From: Hymenobacter sp. BT18
GTDB lineage: Bacteria > Bacteroidota > Bacteroidia > Cytophagales > Hymenobacteraceae
Length of the DNA stretch: 64,000 bases
Reading direction: 5' to 3'
Assembly: GCF_012273015.1 (NCBI RefSeq)
Contig: NZ_CP050954.1
Coordinates: 4,256,001 to 4,320,000, forward strand
Shown here: piece by piece, positions 39,638-48,830 of the stretch
Numbering within the stretch: the stretch's first letter is position 1
Layout of the letters: each line of letters begins with the position of its first letter
Translations under genes and position numbers: made by a program
The notes under the pieces: generated by a model
Database searches by the model: none
What the model was told of the DNA's origin: nothing
What the model saw: only the letters and a program-made list of their open reading frames with translations

Positions 39638-42529
39638 CTAGCGGATGATGTTGTTGTCGAAGGTGAGGGCCACGTAGTAGAGGCCGCCAATGGTTGGGCC
39701 TGCCGCGTACTGGATGTAGCGGTTGTTGAGCAGGTTGGTGCCACCCAGCTTGATGGTCGACTTCAGGGCCGGAATACGCACGTTCACCTGGGCGTCTACG
39801 GTGGAGTAGGCCGGAATCTGGCCGTTGGCCAGCTGGCTTTCCCAGTAGAAGGAATCCTGGAAGCGCCACACCACATTAAAGCCCACGTTGCGTACAATCT
39901 CGCGGTTGCCGAAGCTCAGGTTGGTGGTCCACTTCGGCGTGTTGAAGCCCGTGATGAACACATCCTTTTCCTCGTTGGCGGCAATGTTGTTGTAGTTCAC
40001 GTTGCCGGCCACCGTGTACTTCTGGTAGAAGTTGTAGGTGATGCCCAGGGCCGAGCCGTAGCTGCGGTAGGTGTTGCGGGCGTTGGTGTACACGCGGTAA
40101 CGGTCCTGCTTGGAGCGGGAGAGCATGTCCAGCACGGCCGCGTCCGTCAGCACCGGCCCCGATTTCGGTACGGCTACTTCCACCTGCCCCAGGAAGCCGG
40201 AGTACTCGTTGTAGTAGGCGTCGATGTCCAGGGCCAGGCTGTTGTCGAGCAGCACGCTCTTATAGCCTACCTCGAAGGCGTTGATGTGCTCAGGCTCTTC
40301 CGTGGGCAGGTTAGCTACCTGCAGCACGTCCCGGTTTTTTAGGGCGGCCTCGTTGCGGGGAGTACCAGCGGCCACATCCTTGTTCACAGCGGCCGTGAAG
40401 TTGTCGAGCGAAGTCAGCGTGTAGGAGTTTTCGAGGAAGCCCAGGCCTTCGTTTACGCGGGCCAGGCCGCCCACACGGCGCACGTTGCCGTTGTTCACAA
40501 ACGACAGGGCCTCAAACAAGGCCGGGAAGCGCCAGCCGTTCTGGAAGGAAGCGCGCAGGTTGTGGCGCTGGGCAATGGTGTACACGGCGGCCACCCGCGG
40601 GTTCAGCTTGGGGTTGAACTCGGGGTTGTAGTCCACGCGCAGGGAGGCGTTCAGCTTGAGGCGGTCCTGGAACAGCAGCTTGGTGGCCTGGGCGAAAGCG
40701 CCGTACTTTTTGTAGTACAGGTTATTGCCGCCGGGCGTGTTGCGGTCGGCCAGGGGCTTGGAGAAGTCCACGAAGTTGTTGCCGTCGGGAATGACCTCGT
40801 AGATGCGGGCGTCGGCGCCCATCACCACGTCAGCAAACTTGATGCGCTGGCCCAGGTTCCACTGCGCTTCGTTGTGGTAGGTGCGGCTGCGCTGCCAGAG
40901 GGCGGCCCCGCCGGTGGCCGGGGCGCCGGGCACGTTCACGCCGCTGTCCCAGTTGTTGATGCCCGTGATGGTGTTTTTCAGTTGCTCGAAGGCGGCGGTG
41001 CCGGGCTGGGCCCGACCAGCATCGGCGGCAGCGCGGGCCGCCTGCATGGCAGCAGCCAGGTCGGTGCCGGCGTCTACCTGCTTCTGCAGCTCGGCCTGAA
41101 ACTTATCGGCCCAGCTGGTTTTGGGGCCGGAGCCGGTAGTGAGGGCCGTGGCGCCGTTCTGCAAATCCAGGTTCAAAGCCAGCGGGTTCAGGTTATAGGA
41201 GTCCCCCGTGTTTTCTACCAGCACGTAGCTGCGTACGTAGTAGTCGGCGCCGCGCAGCTCCAGCTTGTGGTTCTGCACCGACACATCCTTGAGCTGAATT
41301 TTGTTGCCGCGTTGGAAAATGCCGTCCATCAGGCCGTAGCGGTAGCCGTAGCTCAGCTCCAGCTTGTCGGTGAACTTGTAAAACAGGCCGCCGTCGAACT
41401 TGAGGTTGCGCACGGTGGGCGAAATCAAATCCTTCTCGTAGTAGCCCGTGCGGCGTACGTTGAAGGTTTCCGTCTTGCCCTGGTAGGTGATGGGAATGGC
41501 CACGTTGCCGCTGCGGTCGTCGCCGTAGCGGTTCCAGAGGTCGGCAGCGGGGTTGTTAGCCCCGCTCAGCTCCGGGAAGCGTGGGTTGGCCGAGTTTAGG
41601 TTCTGCGGGTTCTGGTCAATCTGGGTGTCGGCCAGCCAGTCGGTGCCGTGCAGGTAGGAACCGTTCAGCTTGAAGGCAAAGCGGCTACCAATGGCCTGGG
41701 CGTAGCGCACGGCCGTTTCGGTGAGGGCGCTGGGGGCGCGGTCCTTGCCATCCACGTGGTTGACGCCCACTTTCTGGTACACGCTCAGGCCCTGGTAGGT
41801 GAAGGGGCTTTTGGTGGTGAGGTTGGCCATGCCGTTGATGGCATTCATGCCGTACAGGGCCGAGGCGGCACCGGGCGTAATTTCCACAGAAGCAATATCC
41901 AGCTCCGTGGGCCCGATGGCGTTGCCCAGGGGCACGCCCAGGGTGGCCGCCTGCATGTCTACCCCATCCACCAGCTGCATAAAGCGGAAGTTGTTGGGAA
42001 TGTTGAAGCCGCGGGTATTGGGCACTTTGAAGGTAAGCGAGCTGGTGGTCATCTGCACGCCCTTCACGTTCTCCAGGGCGTCGTAGAAGCTGGGCGCGGG
42101 CGTTTCCTTAATGGCACGGATGTCGAGCTTTTCAATGGCTACCGGGGAGCGGAGCCGGCTTTCCTCCACCCGGGAGGCCGACACGACCACCTCGTTCACC
42201 AGCACGGGCTTCGATTCCAGTTGCACGGCAATGGGCTGGCTGCCGCTGGCAATTTCCAGCTCCCGGGGCTCGTAACCGATAATATTGAAGACGATAGTGA
42301 AGGGAAACCGCAGGCGGGCCTGGAGCACAAATTTGCCGCTGGCGTCGCTCTGGGCGCTCATCAGGCCGCCTTTTACGTTTACGCTTACCCCAGGCAAGGG
42401 CTGTTGGGTGTCTTTTTCGCGGACGGTGCCGCTGATGGAAATCAATTGGTCCTGGGCCTGGGCGGCCATCAGACTGGCAAACAGTAAGATCAGGAGAATC
42501 CAGAAAGAAGCGTAGTACTTCTTCATCAC
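39638..42529 (-). CDS. TonB-dependent receptor within the sulfate assimilation locus
   Basis: This 963-residue outer-membrane receptor has a signal peptide (to about 25), a carboxypeptidase-regulatory-like domain ('ISISGTVREKDTQQPLPGVSVNVKGG', 30-115), a plug ('EVVVSASRVEESRLRSPVAIEKLD' onward) and a 22-strand-type barrel ending 'GGLYYVALTFDNNIIR'. It is not followed by a SusD gene, so a polysaccharide role is unlikely. Position between cysJ and DUF2490-cysI suggests import of a sulfur source (for example a sulfonate or sulfate ester) or of iron or another cofactor for sulfite reductase. The ligand is not deducible. Confidence 0.9.
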   Translation of the reverse strand: MMKKYYASFWILLILLFASLMAAQAQDQLISISGTVREKDTQQPLPGVSVNVKGGLMSAQSDASGKFVLQARLRFPFTIVFNIIGYEPRELEIASGSQPIAVQLESKPVLVNEVVVSASRVEESRLRSPVAIEKLDIRAIKETPAPSFYDALENVKGVQMTTSSLTFKVPNTRGFNIPNNFRFMQLVDGVDMQAATLGVPLGNAIGPTELDIASVEITPGAASALYGMNAINGMANLTTKSPFTYQGLSVYQKVGVNHVDGKDRAPSALTETAVRYAQAIGSRFAFKLNGSYLHGTDWLADTQIDQNPQNLNSANPRFPELSGANNPAADLWNRYGDDRSGNVAIPITYQGKTETFNVRRTGYYEKDLISPTVRNLKFDGGLFYKFTDKLELSYGYRYGLMDGIFQRGNKIQLKDVSVQNHKLELRGADYYVRSYVLVENTGDSYNLNPLALNLDLQNGATALTTGSGPKTSWADKFQAELQKQVDAGTDLAAAMQAARAAADAGRAQPGTAAFEQLKNTITGINNWDSGVNVPGAPATGGAALWQRSRTYHNEAQWNLGQRIKFADVVMGADARIYEVIPDGNNFVDFSKPLADRNTPGGNNLYYKKYGAFAQATKLLFQDRLKLNASLRVDYNPEFNPKLNPRVAAVYTIAQRHNLRASFQNGWRFPALFEALSFVNNGNVRRVGGLARVNEGLGFLENSYTLTSLDNFTAAVNKDVAAGTPRNEAALKNRDVLQVANLPTEEPEHINAFEVGYKSVLLDNSLALDIDAYYNEYSGFLGQVEVAVPKSGPVLTDAAVLDMLSRSKQDRYRVYTNARNTYRSYGSALGITYNFYQKYTVAGNVNYNNIAANEEKDVFITGFNTPKWTTNLSFGNREIVRNVGFNVVWRFQDSFYWESQLANGQIPAYSTVDAQVNVRIPALKSTIKLGGTNLLNNRYIQYAAGPTIGGLYYVALTFDNNIIR

Positions 42530-42763
42530 AGAAAAGGCGTTTGGAGGAGAAAGAGAAGGGAGTAGACTGGGCTGGGGGAGCCAGCAGAAAAGGAGGGAAG
42601 CCGGGGCTTCCAGGGTGCCTTAGGGGCGTAGCGGTAAGCGGCTCGGGTCAGGCACACGGCGGCTTTTACCGGCTACTACAACATCGTCTTTGCGAAACGC
42701 GCATCTGGTTGGACTGAGTAAGTAGTGTTTGGGCTAAGGGAGCTTGATTGGTTGCTGGGCTGA

Positions 42764-44605
42764 CTAGTACACGTCTTCCAGGTAGCGGCGCTGTTTGCGC
42801 AGCTGTTTGATGTAGTCGGCGGCGTAGTCGGCGTCTTTCCCGCTTTCCTGCTGAATGATGGTGAGCAGCGCCTGGCGCACGTCGGCGGCCATGCGGTTTT
42901 TATCGCCGCACACGTAGAAGTAGGCCCCGTTTTCGAGCTGGTCGTAAAGGCGGGCACTTTGCTCAAGCAGACGGTGCTGGATGTACACTTTCTGCTGCTG
43001 GTCGCGGGAGAAGGCCACGTCGAGGCGGTCCAGCGTGCCTTTTTTCAGGTGCTGCTGCCACTCGGTCTGGTACAGGAAGTCGGTGGTGAAGTGGGGGTTG
43101 CCAAACACCAGCCAGTTTCGGCCGGCCGCGCCGGTTTCGGCCCGCTCCTCCACGAAGGCCCGGAACGGGGCCACGCCGGTGCCCGCGCCCACCAGGATAA
43201 TGTCGGTAGCCGCATCCTGAGGCAGCTTGAAGTACTCGTTGCGGTCAATCCACACGCGGGCCGTGTCGCCGATGGTCAGCGCATCGGCCTGGTAGGCCGA
43301 GCAGGCGCCGTGCTTGCGGCGGCCATTGGTTTCGTAGCGCACGGCGCCTACGGTGAGGTGTACTTCCTCGGGGTGAGCCAGCAGAGAGCTGGCAATGGAG
43401 TAGGCCCGGGCCGGCAGAGGCCGCAGCACCGCCGCCAGCTGCTGGCCCGATAGTTCTACCGGAAACTCCGTGAGCAGGTCAGCCACGTCGCGGCCGTAGA
43501 GGTAGTCGGGCAGCTGGGCTTTGTTGGTGAGAATGTCGCGCAGCTTGGGGTGCTGCGGGGCCACGGCGGCGTAGCGTTCCACCACGTCCCGCGTGAGCAC
43601 CGACAGCTCCAGCTTCTCGGCCAGGGCCGTGTGCAAGTCAAATTCCGTGTCGTTGAGCTTTACCGGGGCCGTGGCATTCAAGCGCGCAGCTTGGATTACC
43701 TCCTGCACCAAGGCCTCCTGGTTCACGGGCTGCACCATCAGCGCGTCGCCGGCTTCGTAGGCAATGCCGGAGCCCGCCAGGGAGAATTCTAAGTGGTAGG
43801 TTTCCTTGGTGGAGCCGCGGCCGTTCAGCTGAATTTTCTCCAGCAGCTCCGCGGCGAAAGGGTTGTGGCTAGTGTATTCCACCTTTTCTTCCACGTCAGC
43901 CTCCCCCGCGGCCACCAGCTGGTTTACCTGCACGGAAGGCTGCGCAGTGGCAACTGGGGCAGCGGCCGGAGCCGGCTGAGACACCAGCGCCAGCACCTGC
44001 TCGGCCCAGCGGCGGGCTTCGGCTTCAAACTCCACATCGCAGTCTACGCGCTCCAGCAGGCGCTTGCCGCCTAGCTCGGCCAGGCGCTGGTCGAATTCGA
44101 AGCCAGTCTGGCAGAACTGCAAGTAGCTTTTGTCGCCGAGGGCCAGCACGGCGAAGCGCAGGTTGGGCAGCTTGGGGGCGCGGTTGCTGAGCAGAAACTG
44201 GTGCAGCTCCTCAGCGGCAATGGGCGGGTCGCCCTCGCCCTGGGTACTTACCACCACCAACAGCTGCTGCTCGTTTTTCAGCTCCTTGGTCGGGTAGTCA
44301 TTCATGTCGCGCACGACCACGGCCAGGCCGCGCTGCCGCGCTGCTTCCGCTACCAAGCCCGCTGCCTTCTTGCTGTTGCCGGTCTGGGAACCGAAGAGAA
44401 TGGTCAGGCGGGGCGTATCAGCAGCCGGCGCAGCGGCAACTAAGGTAGCAGGCAAAGACGCCGGAGCTGCCGCGGCACCAGCCGAGCGGCCGTAGAAGTA
44501 CCCACTCAGCCACAGCAGCTGCTGCTCGGTGAGGCCGCCCGCGAACTGCTGAAGGCTGGCGTCATCCAGACCCAGGGGCAGCGTGAAAGTTGAGGTGATG
44601 GACAT
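42764..44605 (-). CDS. cysJ: Sulfite reductase flavoprotein subunit (CysJ)
   Basis: The 613-residue protein has the CysJ order: flavodoxin domain ('LTILFGSQTGNSKKAAGLVA', about 69-88), FAD domain ('RAYSIASSLLAHPEEVHLTV', about 400) and NADPH domain ('VGAGTGVAPFRAFVEERAE', about 473), ending in the family's 'LRKQRRYLEDVY'. It passes electrons from NADPH through FAD and FMN to CysI. The N-terminal 60 residues include an Ala/Pro-rich linker. The 234-base gap to the TonB gene contains a small GGAAGCC/GGCTTCC hairpin but no clear terminator. Confidence 0.94.
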   Translation of the reverse strand: MSITSTFTLPLGLDDASLQQFAGGLTEQQLLWLSGYFYGRSAGAAAAPASLPATLVAAAPAADTPRLTILFGSQTGNSKKAAGLVAEAARQRGLAVVVRDMNDYPTKELKNEQQLLVVVSTQGEGDPPIAAEELHQFLLSNRAPKLPNLRFAVLALGDKSYLQFCQTGFEFDQRLAELGGKRLLERVDCDVEFEAEARRWAEQVLALVSQPAPAAAPVATAQPSVQVNQLVAAGEADVEEKVEYTSHNPFAAELLEKIQLNGRGSTKETYHLEFSLAGSGIAYEAGDALMVQPVNQEALVQEVIQAARLNATAPVKLNDTEFDLHTALAEKLELSVLTRDVVERYAAVAPQHPKLRDILTNKAQLPDYLYGRDVADLLTEFPVELSGQQLAAVLRPLPARAYSIASSLLAHPEEVHLTVGAVRYETNGRRKHGACSAYQADALTIGDTARVWIDRNEYFKLPQDAATDIILVGAGTGVAPFRAFVEERAETGAAGRNWLVFGNPHFTTDFLYQTEWQQHLKKGTLDRLDVAFSRDQQQKVYIQHRLLEQSARLYDQLENGAYFYVCGDKNRMAADVRQALLTIIQQESGKDADYAADYIKQLRKQRRYLEDVY

Positions 44606-44676
44606 GGCAAAAACAGGATGACGGCGTAGAGGGAAGTCAGTAGAAAACCGGCCGGAAATCCGTCCGAGTAGGTAAA

Positions 44677-45459
44677 TCAGGCCACCTCGGCGTAAGAGGC
44701 ATCGGCAAAAACGGTGGGTAGGGCCTGCGTCAGCACTTCGGGCGTGGCCAGCCGCGTCACTTCCCCAATGATGATGATGGCCGGGGCCCCGATGCCGGCT
44801 TCCAGCGCCCGGGCCGGTAGTTCGGCTACGGTGCCTGTTACCAGCCGGGCGGTGGACAGGGTGCCGTTCTGAATAATGGCGGCGGGCGTCTCGGCCTGGC
44901 CCTGCGCGCAGTAGAGTTGCACAATATTGGGCAGCTCACCCAGGCCCATCAGTATCACGGTGGTAGCGCGGGAGCGGGCGGCTTCGGCCACGCTGGAAGC
45001 CAGCTCGCCGGTAGCCGTGGTGGCCGTAATCACCCGGAAACCTTCACTGGCGCCCCGGTGCGTGACCGGAATGCCCACGCTGCCCGCCGCCGCTACCGCG
45101 CTGCTGATGCCGGGCACGTAGTCGGTGCGCAAGCCATGGGCTTCGGCATACAGCATTTCCTCCCGGCCCCGCCCAAATACGAATGGGTCCCCACCTTTCA
45201 GGCGCACCACGTGGCCGGAGCGGTGGGCGTGCTCTACAATCAGGGCATTGATTTCGTCCTGGGAAAAGCTGCGCATGCCGCGCCGCTTGCCCACCGATAC
45301 CAGCACGGCGTCCGGCCTAGCGTGTTGCAGTAGCTCCCGGTTTGCCAGGGCATCGTAGAGGATGACGTCGGCTTCACCCAGCACCCGCGCCCCTTTGAGC
45401 GTGAGCAGCTCCGGGTCGCCGGGGCCGGCTCCAAGGACGGTCAGACGGGGCGTTTTCAT
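44677..45459 (-). CDS. cobA: Uroporphyrinogen-III C-methyltransferase (SUMT)
   Basis: This 260-residue protein has the SUMT motifs 'LTVLGAGPGDPELLTLKGAR' (about 6-25), 'VRLKGGDPFVFGRGREEM' (about 81) and 'YVPGISSAVAAAGSVGIPVTHRG' (about 114). It methylates uroporphyrinogen III twice to precorrin-2 using S-adenosylmethionine. The product feeds the siroheme-synthase domain of the fusion protein at 35464-36975, so the two genes together replace a full CysG. It lies between cysN and cysJ in the sulfur operon. Confidence 0.95.
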   Translation of the reverse strand: MKTPRLTVLGAGPGDPELLTLKGARVLGEADVILYDALANRELLQHARPDAVLVSVGKRRGMRSFSQDEINALIVEHAHRSGHVVRLKGGDPFVFGRGREEMLYAEAHGLRTDYVPGISSAVAAAGSVGIPVTHRGASEGFRVITATTATGELASSVAEAARSRATTVILMGLGELPNIVQLYCAQGQAETPAAIIQNGTLSTARLVTGTVAELPARALEAGIGAPAIIIIGEVTRLATPEVLTQALPTVFADASYAEVA

Positions 45460-45496
45460 GTATTGAAAGAGGAATGCGTAGATTAAAGGGAGGCTA

Positions 45497-45522
45497 TTAT
45501 GCTGAGCGAAGCCAAAGCATAA
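45497..45522. repeat. Isolated half-element of the TGAGC repeat family
   Basis: TTATGCTGAGCGAAGCC followed by AAAGCATAA resembles one arm of the 31601/37032 repeats and has its own small TTATGCT/AGCATAA stem. It lies in the 75-base cobA-cysN gap. Confidence 0.55.
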
Positions 45523-45534
45523 TGGGCTGGAGGG

Positions 45535-46821
45535 CTAGATGGAAAAGGCTACCGGCGAAGGCTCGGGGGCGGTGAAGTAGTTGGCGTTGGCCGCGCCAAT
45601 GAGGCCAGCTGCCAACGTGTCGCCGCTGAGCTCGTCTACCAGAATAAAGGAGCCGGTGGCCCGGTTCTGGTGGTAGTTATCCACGGCGACTGGCACGGCC
45701 GTTTTCAGGCGCACCCGCACAATGTCGTTGAGCTGGGCCGAGTCGGCGGCAGCACGACCGAAGGTGTGCACGTTCACTTTGTGCAGAATGGTGGGAATGG
45801 CCGCTTTCACCAGCGCCGAGTGATGCTGAAGCAGCAACTTCCGACCCGGCCACAGGGGCTGCTCGCTCATCCAGCACAAGGTAGCTTCCAGCTCCCGGGT
45901 AAGCGTGGGCTCGTCGCTGGCCGGTACAATGGAGTCACCGCGGCTTACGTCCACATCATCGCGCAGCCGGATAACCACCGCCTGCGGGGCCGAGGCGGCT
46001 TCCACCTCCTGCTGATTTACTTCAATTGCTTCAATGGTTGTCTCCGAGCCGGAGGGCAATACGCGCACCCGGTCGCCGCGACGGTACTGTCCGCTCAGCA
46101 CCTGGCCCGCGTAGCCGCGGTAGTCGGGTAGCTCAGGCGTTTGAGGGCGGATGACATATTGCACCTGAAAGCGAGGAGCAGCTGCGGTTTCTACGGCGCC
46201 AGGCACGCTTTCCAGGTGCTCCAACAGGCTGGGGCCCGTATACCAGGGCAGGTGCTTGGAGCGGCTTACCACGTTGTCGCCATTCAGGGCGCTGAGGGGA
46301 ATGGCCGTGGCCGTGGGAAGCTGGAAGTGGTCGGTGAGGGCGGCGTAATCGGCCGCAATCTGGTCGAAAACGGTTTCATCGAAGTTCACCAAATCCATCT
46401 TGTTCACGGCCAGCACGAAGTGGCGGATGCCCAGCAGGGCAGCAATGAGGGTATGGCGGCGCGTCTGCTCAATCACGCCCTGGCGCGCATCTACCAGCAC
46501 AATGGCCAGGTCGGCGTTGGAGGCGCCGGTCACCATGTTGCGGGTGTACTGCACGTGGCCGGGGGCATCCGTGATGATGAACTTGCGGCGGGGCGTGGTA
46601 AAATATTTATAGGCTACATCAATGGTGATGCCCTGTTCCCGCTCGGCGCGCAGGCCGTCGGTGAGCAAAGCCAGGTCCACCACGCCGCCCGAGGCCTGGC
46701 GCTTTTCCAGGGCCGCCAGCACATCCAGCGACACGGATTCGGAATCGTAGAGCAGGCGCCCAATCAGGGTGCTTTTGCCGTCGTCTACGCTGCCGCAAGT
46801 AATAAATCGGAGAAGGTCCAA
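45535..46821 (-). CDS. cysN: Sulfate adenylyltransferase large subunit (GTPase)
   Basis: This 428-residue translation-factor-like GTPase shows G1 'GSVDDGKSTLIGRLLYDSE' (10-28), G3 'DAPGH', G4 'NKMD', and beta-barrel domains II and III ending 'ANYFTAPEPSPVAFSI'. With CysD it activates sulfate to APS, coupled to GTP hydrolysis. The C-terminus stops after the GTPase and barrel domains, so no APS kinase (CysC) is fused. The gap to cysD holds an inverted repeat. Confidence 0.96.
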   Translation of the reverse strand: MDLLRFITCGSVDDGKSTLIGRLLYDSESVSLDVLAALEKRQASGGVVDLALLTDGLRAEREQGITIDVAYKYFTTPRRKFIITDAPGHVQYTRNMVTGASNADLAIVLVDARQGVIEQTRRHTLIAALLGIRHFVLAVNKMDLVNFDETVFDQIAADYAALTDHFQLPTATAIPLSALNGDNVVSRSKHLPWYTGPSLLEHLESVPGAVETAAAPRFQVQYVIRPQTPELPDYRGYAGQVLSGQYRRGDRVRVLPSGSETTIEAIEVNQQEVEAASAPQAVVIRLRDDVDVSRGDSIVPASDEPTLTRELEATLCWMSEQPLWPGRKLLLQHHSALVKAAIPTILHKVNVHTFGRAAADSAQLNDIVRVRLKTAVPVAVDNYHQNRATGSFILVDELSGDTLAAGLIGAANANYFTAPEPSPVAFSI

Positions 46822-46835
46822 AGTCGTTAGATCTT

Positions 46836-46900
46836 AGAAGTTAGAGCTTAGAACTGAGAAGAGGGAGACGGAACTATCTATGTTCTACGCTCTAACTTCT
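46836..46900. repeat. Inverted repeat, CTTAG type
   Basis: AGAAGTTAGAGCTTAGAAC (46836-46854) pairs with GTTCTACGCTCTAACTTCT (46882-46900), with one mismatch, around 27 bases. It fills most of the cysD-cysN gap and resembles the element at 23463. Confidence 0.85.
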
Positions 46901-46912
46901 CACCTCTATTAA

Positions 46913-47824
46913 TCAGAAATACCCGTTGCGCTTGCGGTCTTCCATGCCGGCTTCGGAGATATTGTCGTCGAGGCGGGTAGCGCCCCGTTCGCTTACCTTG
47001 GCCAGGAGCAGGTCCTGGATGATGTCTTCCACCGTGGCCGCGTCGCTTTCCACGGCGGCCGTGCAGGTGGAGTCGCCCACCGTGCGGAAGCGCACCTGCC
47101 GGGTGACAATCTCATCGTCTTTTTCCAGGCGAATGTGCTCGGTAAGACCTAGCAGCTGGCCCGAGGGCAGCACCACGCAGGTGCGCTCGTGGCCGAAGTA
47201 GATGTCGGGCAAGGCAATGTTTTCGCGCTGGATGTAGCGCCACACGTCCAGCTCTGTCCAGTTGGAAATCGGGAACACGCGCACATTTTCCCCCTTCTGA
47301 ATGCGGCCGTTGTAGATGTTCCACAGCTCGGGGCGCTGGCGCTTGGGGTCCCACTGGCCAAACTCGTCGCGCACCGAGAAGATGCGTTCCTTGGCGCGGG
47401 CCTTTTCCTCGTCGCGGCGGGCTCCCCCAATGCAGGCATCAAACTCAAACTCCTCGATGGTCTCCAGCAGAGTGTAGGTCTGCAGCGGGTTGCGGCTGGG
47501 GTATTTGCCCACCGGCTCGCGCAGGCGCTGGCGCCGGATAGTATCCTCCACGCTGCGCACAATCAGCTTTTCGCCCAACTGCTCGGCCAGCGCATCGCGG
47601 TAGGCCAATACCTCGGGGAAGTTGTGGCCGGTATCTACGTGCACCAAGGGAAAAGGAAAGCGGCCGGGACGGAACGCCTTTTCAGCCAGGCGCGTGAGCA
47701 CAATAGAATCTTTGCCACCCGAGAACAGCAGGGCGGGCCGCTCAAACTGGCCGGCTACTTCCCGCAGGATGTGGATGGCTTCGGCTTCCAGCCGGTCGAG
47801 GTAATCGAAGGAAGGGGTACTCAT
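46913..47824 (-). CDS. cysD: Sulfate adenylyltransferase small subunit
   Basis: From 'MSTPSFDYLDRLEAEAIHIL' the protein is 303 residues, the normal CysD length. The PP-loop 'ALLFSGGKDSIVLTRLAEKAF' (about 30-50), 'HVDTGHNFPEVLAYRD' and 'ISNWTELDVWRYI' are diagnostic, and it ends 'ISEAGMEDRKRNGYF' as in the family. It catalyses ATP plus sulfate to APS with CysN. ATG 47824 was chosen because the upstream 59 codons are overlapping cysH sequence in another frame. It starts 23 bases after the cysH stop. Confidence 0.96.
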   Translation of the reverse strand: MSTPSFDYLDRLEAEAIHILREVAGQFERPALLFSGGKDSIVLTRLAEKAFRPGRFPFPLVHVDTGHNFPEVLAYRDALAEQLGEKLIVRSVEDTIRRQRLREPVGKYPSRNPLQTYTLLETIEEFEFDACIGGARRDEEKARAKERIFSVRDEFGQWDPKRQRPELWNIYNGRIQKGENVRVFPISNWTELDVWRYIQRENIALPDIYFGHERTCVVLPSGQLLGLTEHIRLEKDDEIVTRQVRFRTVGDSTCTAAVESDAATVEDIIQDLLLAKVSERGATRLDDNISEAGMEDRKRNGYF

Positions 47825-47847
47825 ACGAAACGGGTATTGCTTGTTAC

Positions 47848-48621
47848 TTAGTGGGTGGGCACCGGCTCTACCACCGGGTCGGGGCCGTTGTGCACGGCGG
47901 TGGCGTGCAGGCCGCACTCCTTGGCCGAAAGGTCTTCCCACCACCAGCGGCCGGCACGGAAGTCCTCGCCCGGTTTGATGGCGCGGGTGCAGGGCGCGCA
48001 CCCGATGCTCACGAAGCCTTGTTTGTGGAGCGTGTTCACCGGGATGCCGTGCTCCTGGGTGAAGGCCACGGCCTCGTCCCAGGTCCAGTCGAAGAGCGGG
48101 TGTACTTTAATCAGGTTATGCGCTGCATCCCACTCCACGGGCTCCATGGTCTGGCGGTTCTGGGACTGCTCGGCCCGGATGCCCGTTACCCAAGCCTGTT
48201 GCCCGGCCAAGGCGCGGTTCAGGGGCTCTACCTTGCGGATGTAGCAGCACTCCTTGCGGTTTTCCACGCTTTCGTAGAAGGAATTAGGGCCTTTCTCCAA
48301 AAGCAGGGTCTGCACGCTGTCCTGACGCGGGGCAAACACCTCAATCGGCTTCTGGTACCGGAGCAGGGTCTTGTTCCAGGTGGCGTAGGTTTCCTGGAAG
48401 TTGCGGCCCGTATCGAGCGTGAACACCCGGATGGGCAAGTCGAACTCAAAAATCAAGTGGGTGATAATCTGGTCTTCCAAGCCAAACGAGGTAGAGAAAA
48501 CCGCCGAAGTAGGGTGCAGGGAAGCTACCAGGCGCAACCGCTCCAGGGCAGTTGCTTGCGTGAGCTGAAGGCGTAGGTCGTCCAGCTGCGGAACGGCCAA
48601 CGCGGCTGAGGCTGCGGGCAT
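47848..48621 (-). CDS. cysH: APS/PAPS reductase, [4Fe-4S] type
   Basis: From 'MPAASAALAVPQLDDLRL' the protein is 257 residues. PP-loop-like 'AVFSTSFGLEDQIITHLI', then the paired cysteines 'KECCYIRKVEPL', 'GCAPCTRAIKPGEDFRAGRW' and the catalytic 'KECGLH' at the end. The CC...CxxC set binds a [4Fe-4S] cluster and marks the bacterial APS-reducing type, consistent with absence of APS kinase in the locus. It is the first enzyme gene after the riboswitch and leader ORF. ATG 48621 was preferred over an upstream Met whose 34 residues are not conserved. Confidence 0.94.
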   Translation of the reverse strand: MPAASAALAVPQLDDLRLQLTQATALERLRLVASLHPTSAVFSTSFGLEDQIITHLIFEFDLPIRVFTLDTGRNFQETYATWNKTLLRYQKPIEVFAPRQDSVQTLLLEKGPNSFYESVENRKECCYIRKVEPLNRALAGQQAWVTGIRAEQSQNRQTMEPVEWDAAHNLIKVHPLFDWTWDEAVAFTQEHGIPVNTLHKQGFVSIGCAPCTRAIKPGEDFRAGRWWWEDLSAKECGLHATAVHNGPDPVVEPVPTH

Positions 48622-48760
48622 ACGAACAGGAAGTGGGGAGAAGAACCCGCCGTAAGAGGGCAGGGGTTCGGCCAGATGGAGCCCCGAAGTAGCGGCCAGC
48701 GTGCGGCAAAGGCAGCTGGGCAAGTACGGCAGGGCGTGAATGGGCGTGGGCAGGGATAGT

Positions 48761-48780
48761 AGCTGCCACGCATGGCAGCT
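48761..48780 (-). other. Perfect hairpin in the cysH leader
   Basis: AGCTGCCA and TGGCAGCT form an 8-bp stem with a 4-base loop in the mRNA, between the leader ORF and cysH. An ATG (48773-48771) lies at the stem-loop junction and opens a Cys-containing 82-codon frame that overlaps the cysH start. No T-run follows, so it is more likely to be a translation-control or mRNA-stability element than a terminator. Confidence 0.55.
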
Positions 48781-48830
48781 CCTTACAAGGCTGAGCTTAG
48801 CCTAGGCGCCGGGAAAGGGAGGGGTGTGAA

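Noticed and set aside
40562..41599. 345-codon ORF on + opposite the TonB receptor
   Set aside because: Antisense shadow of a well-supported gene; the composition is Val/Gly/Ala/His-rich without motifs.
48525..48773. 82-codon frame starting at the cysH leader hairpin
   Set aside because: It overlaps the start of cysH in another frame and has no family. It might be a second leader, but there is no independent support.
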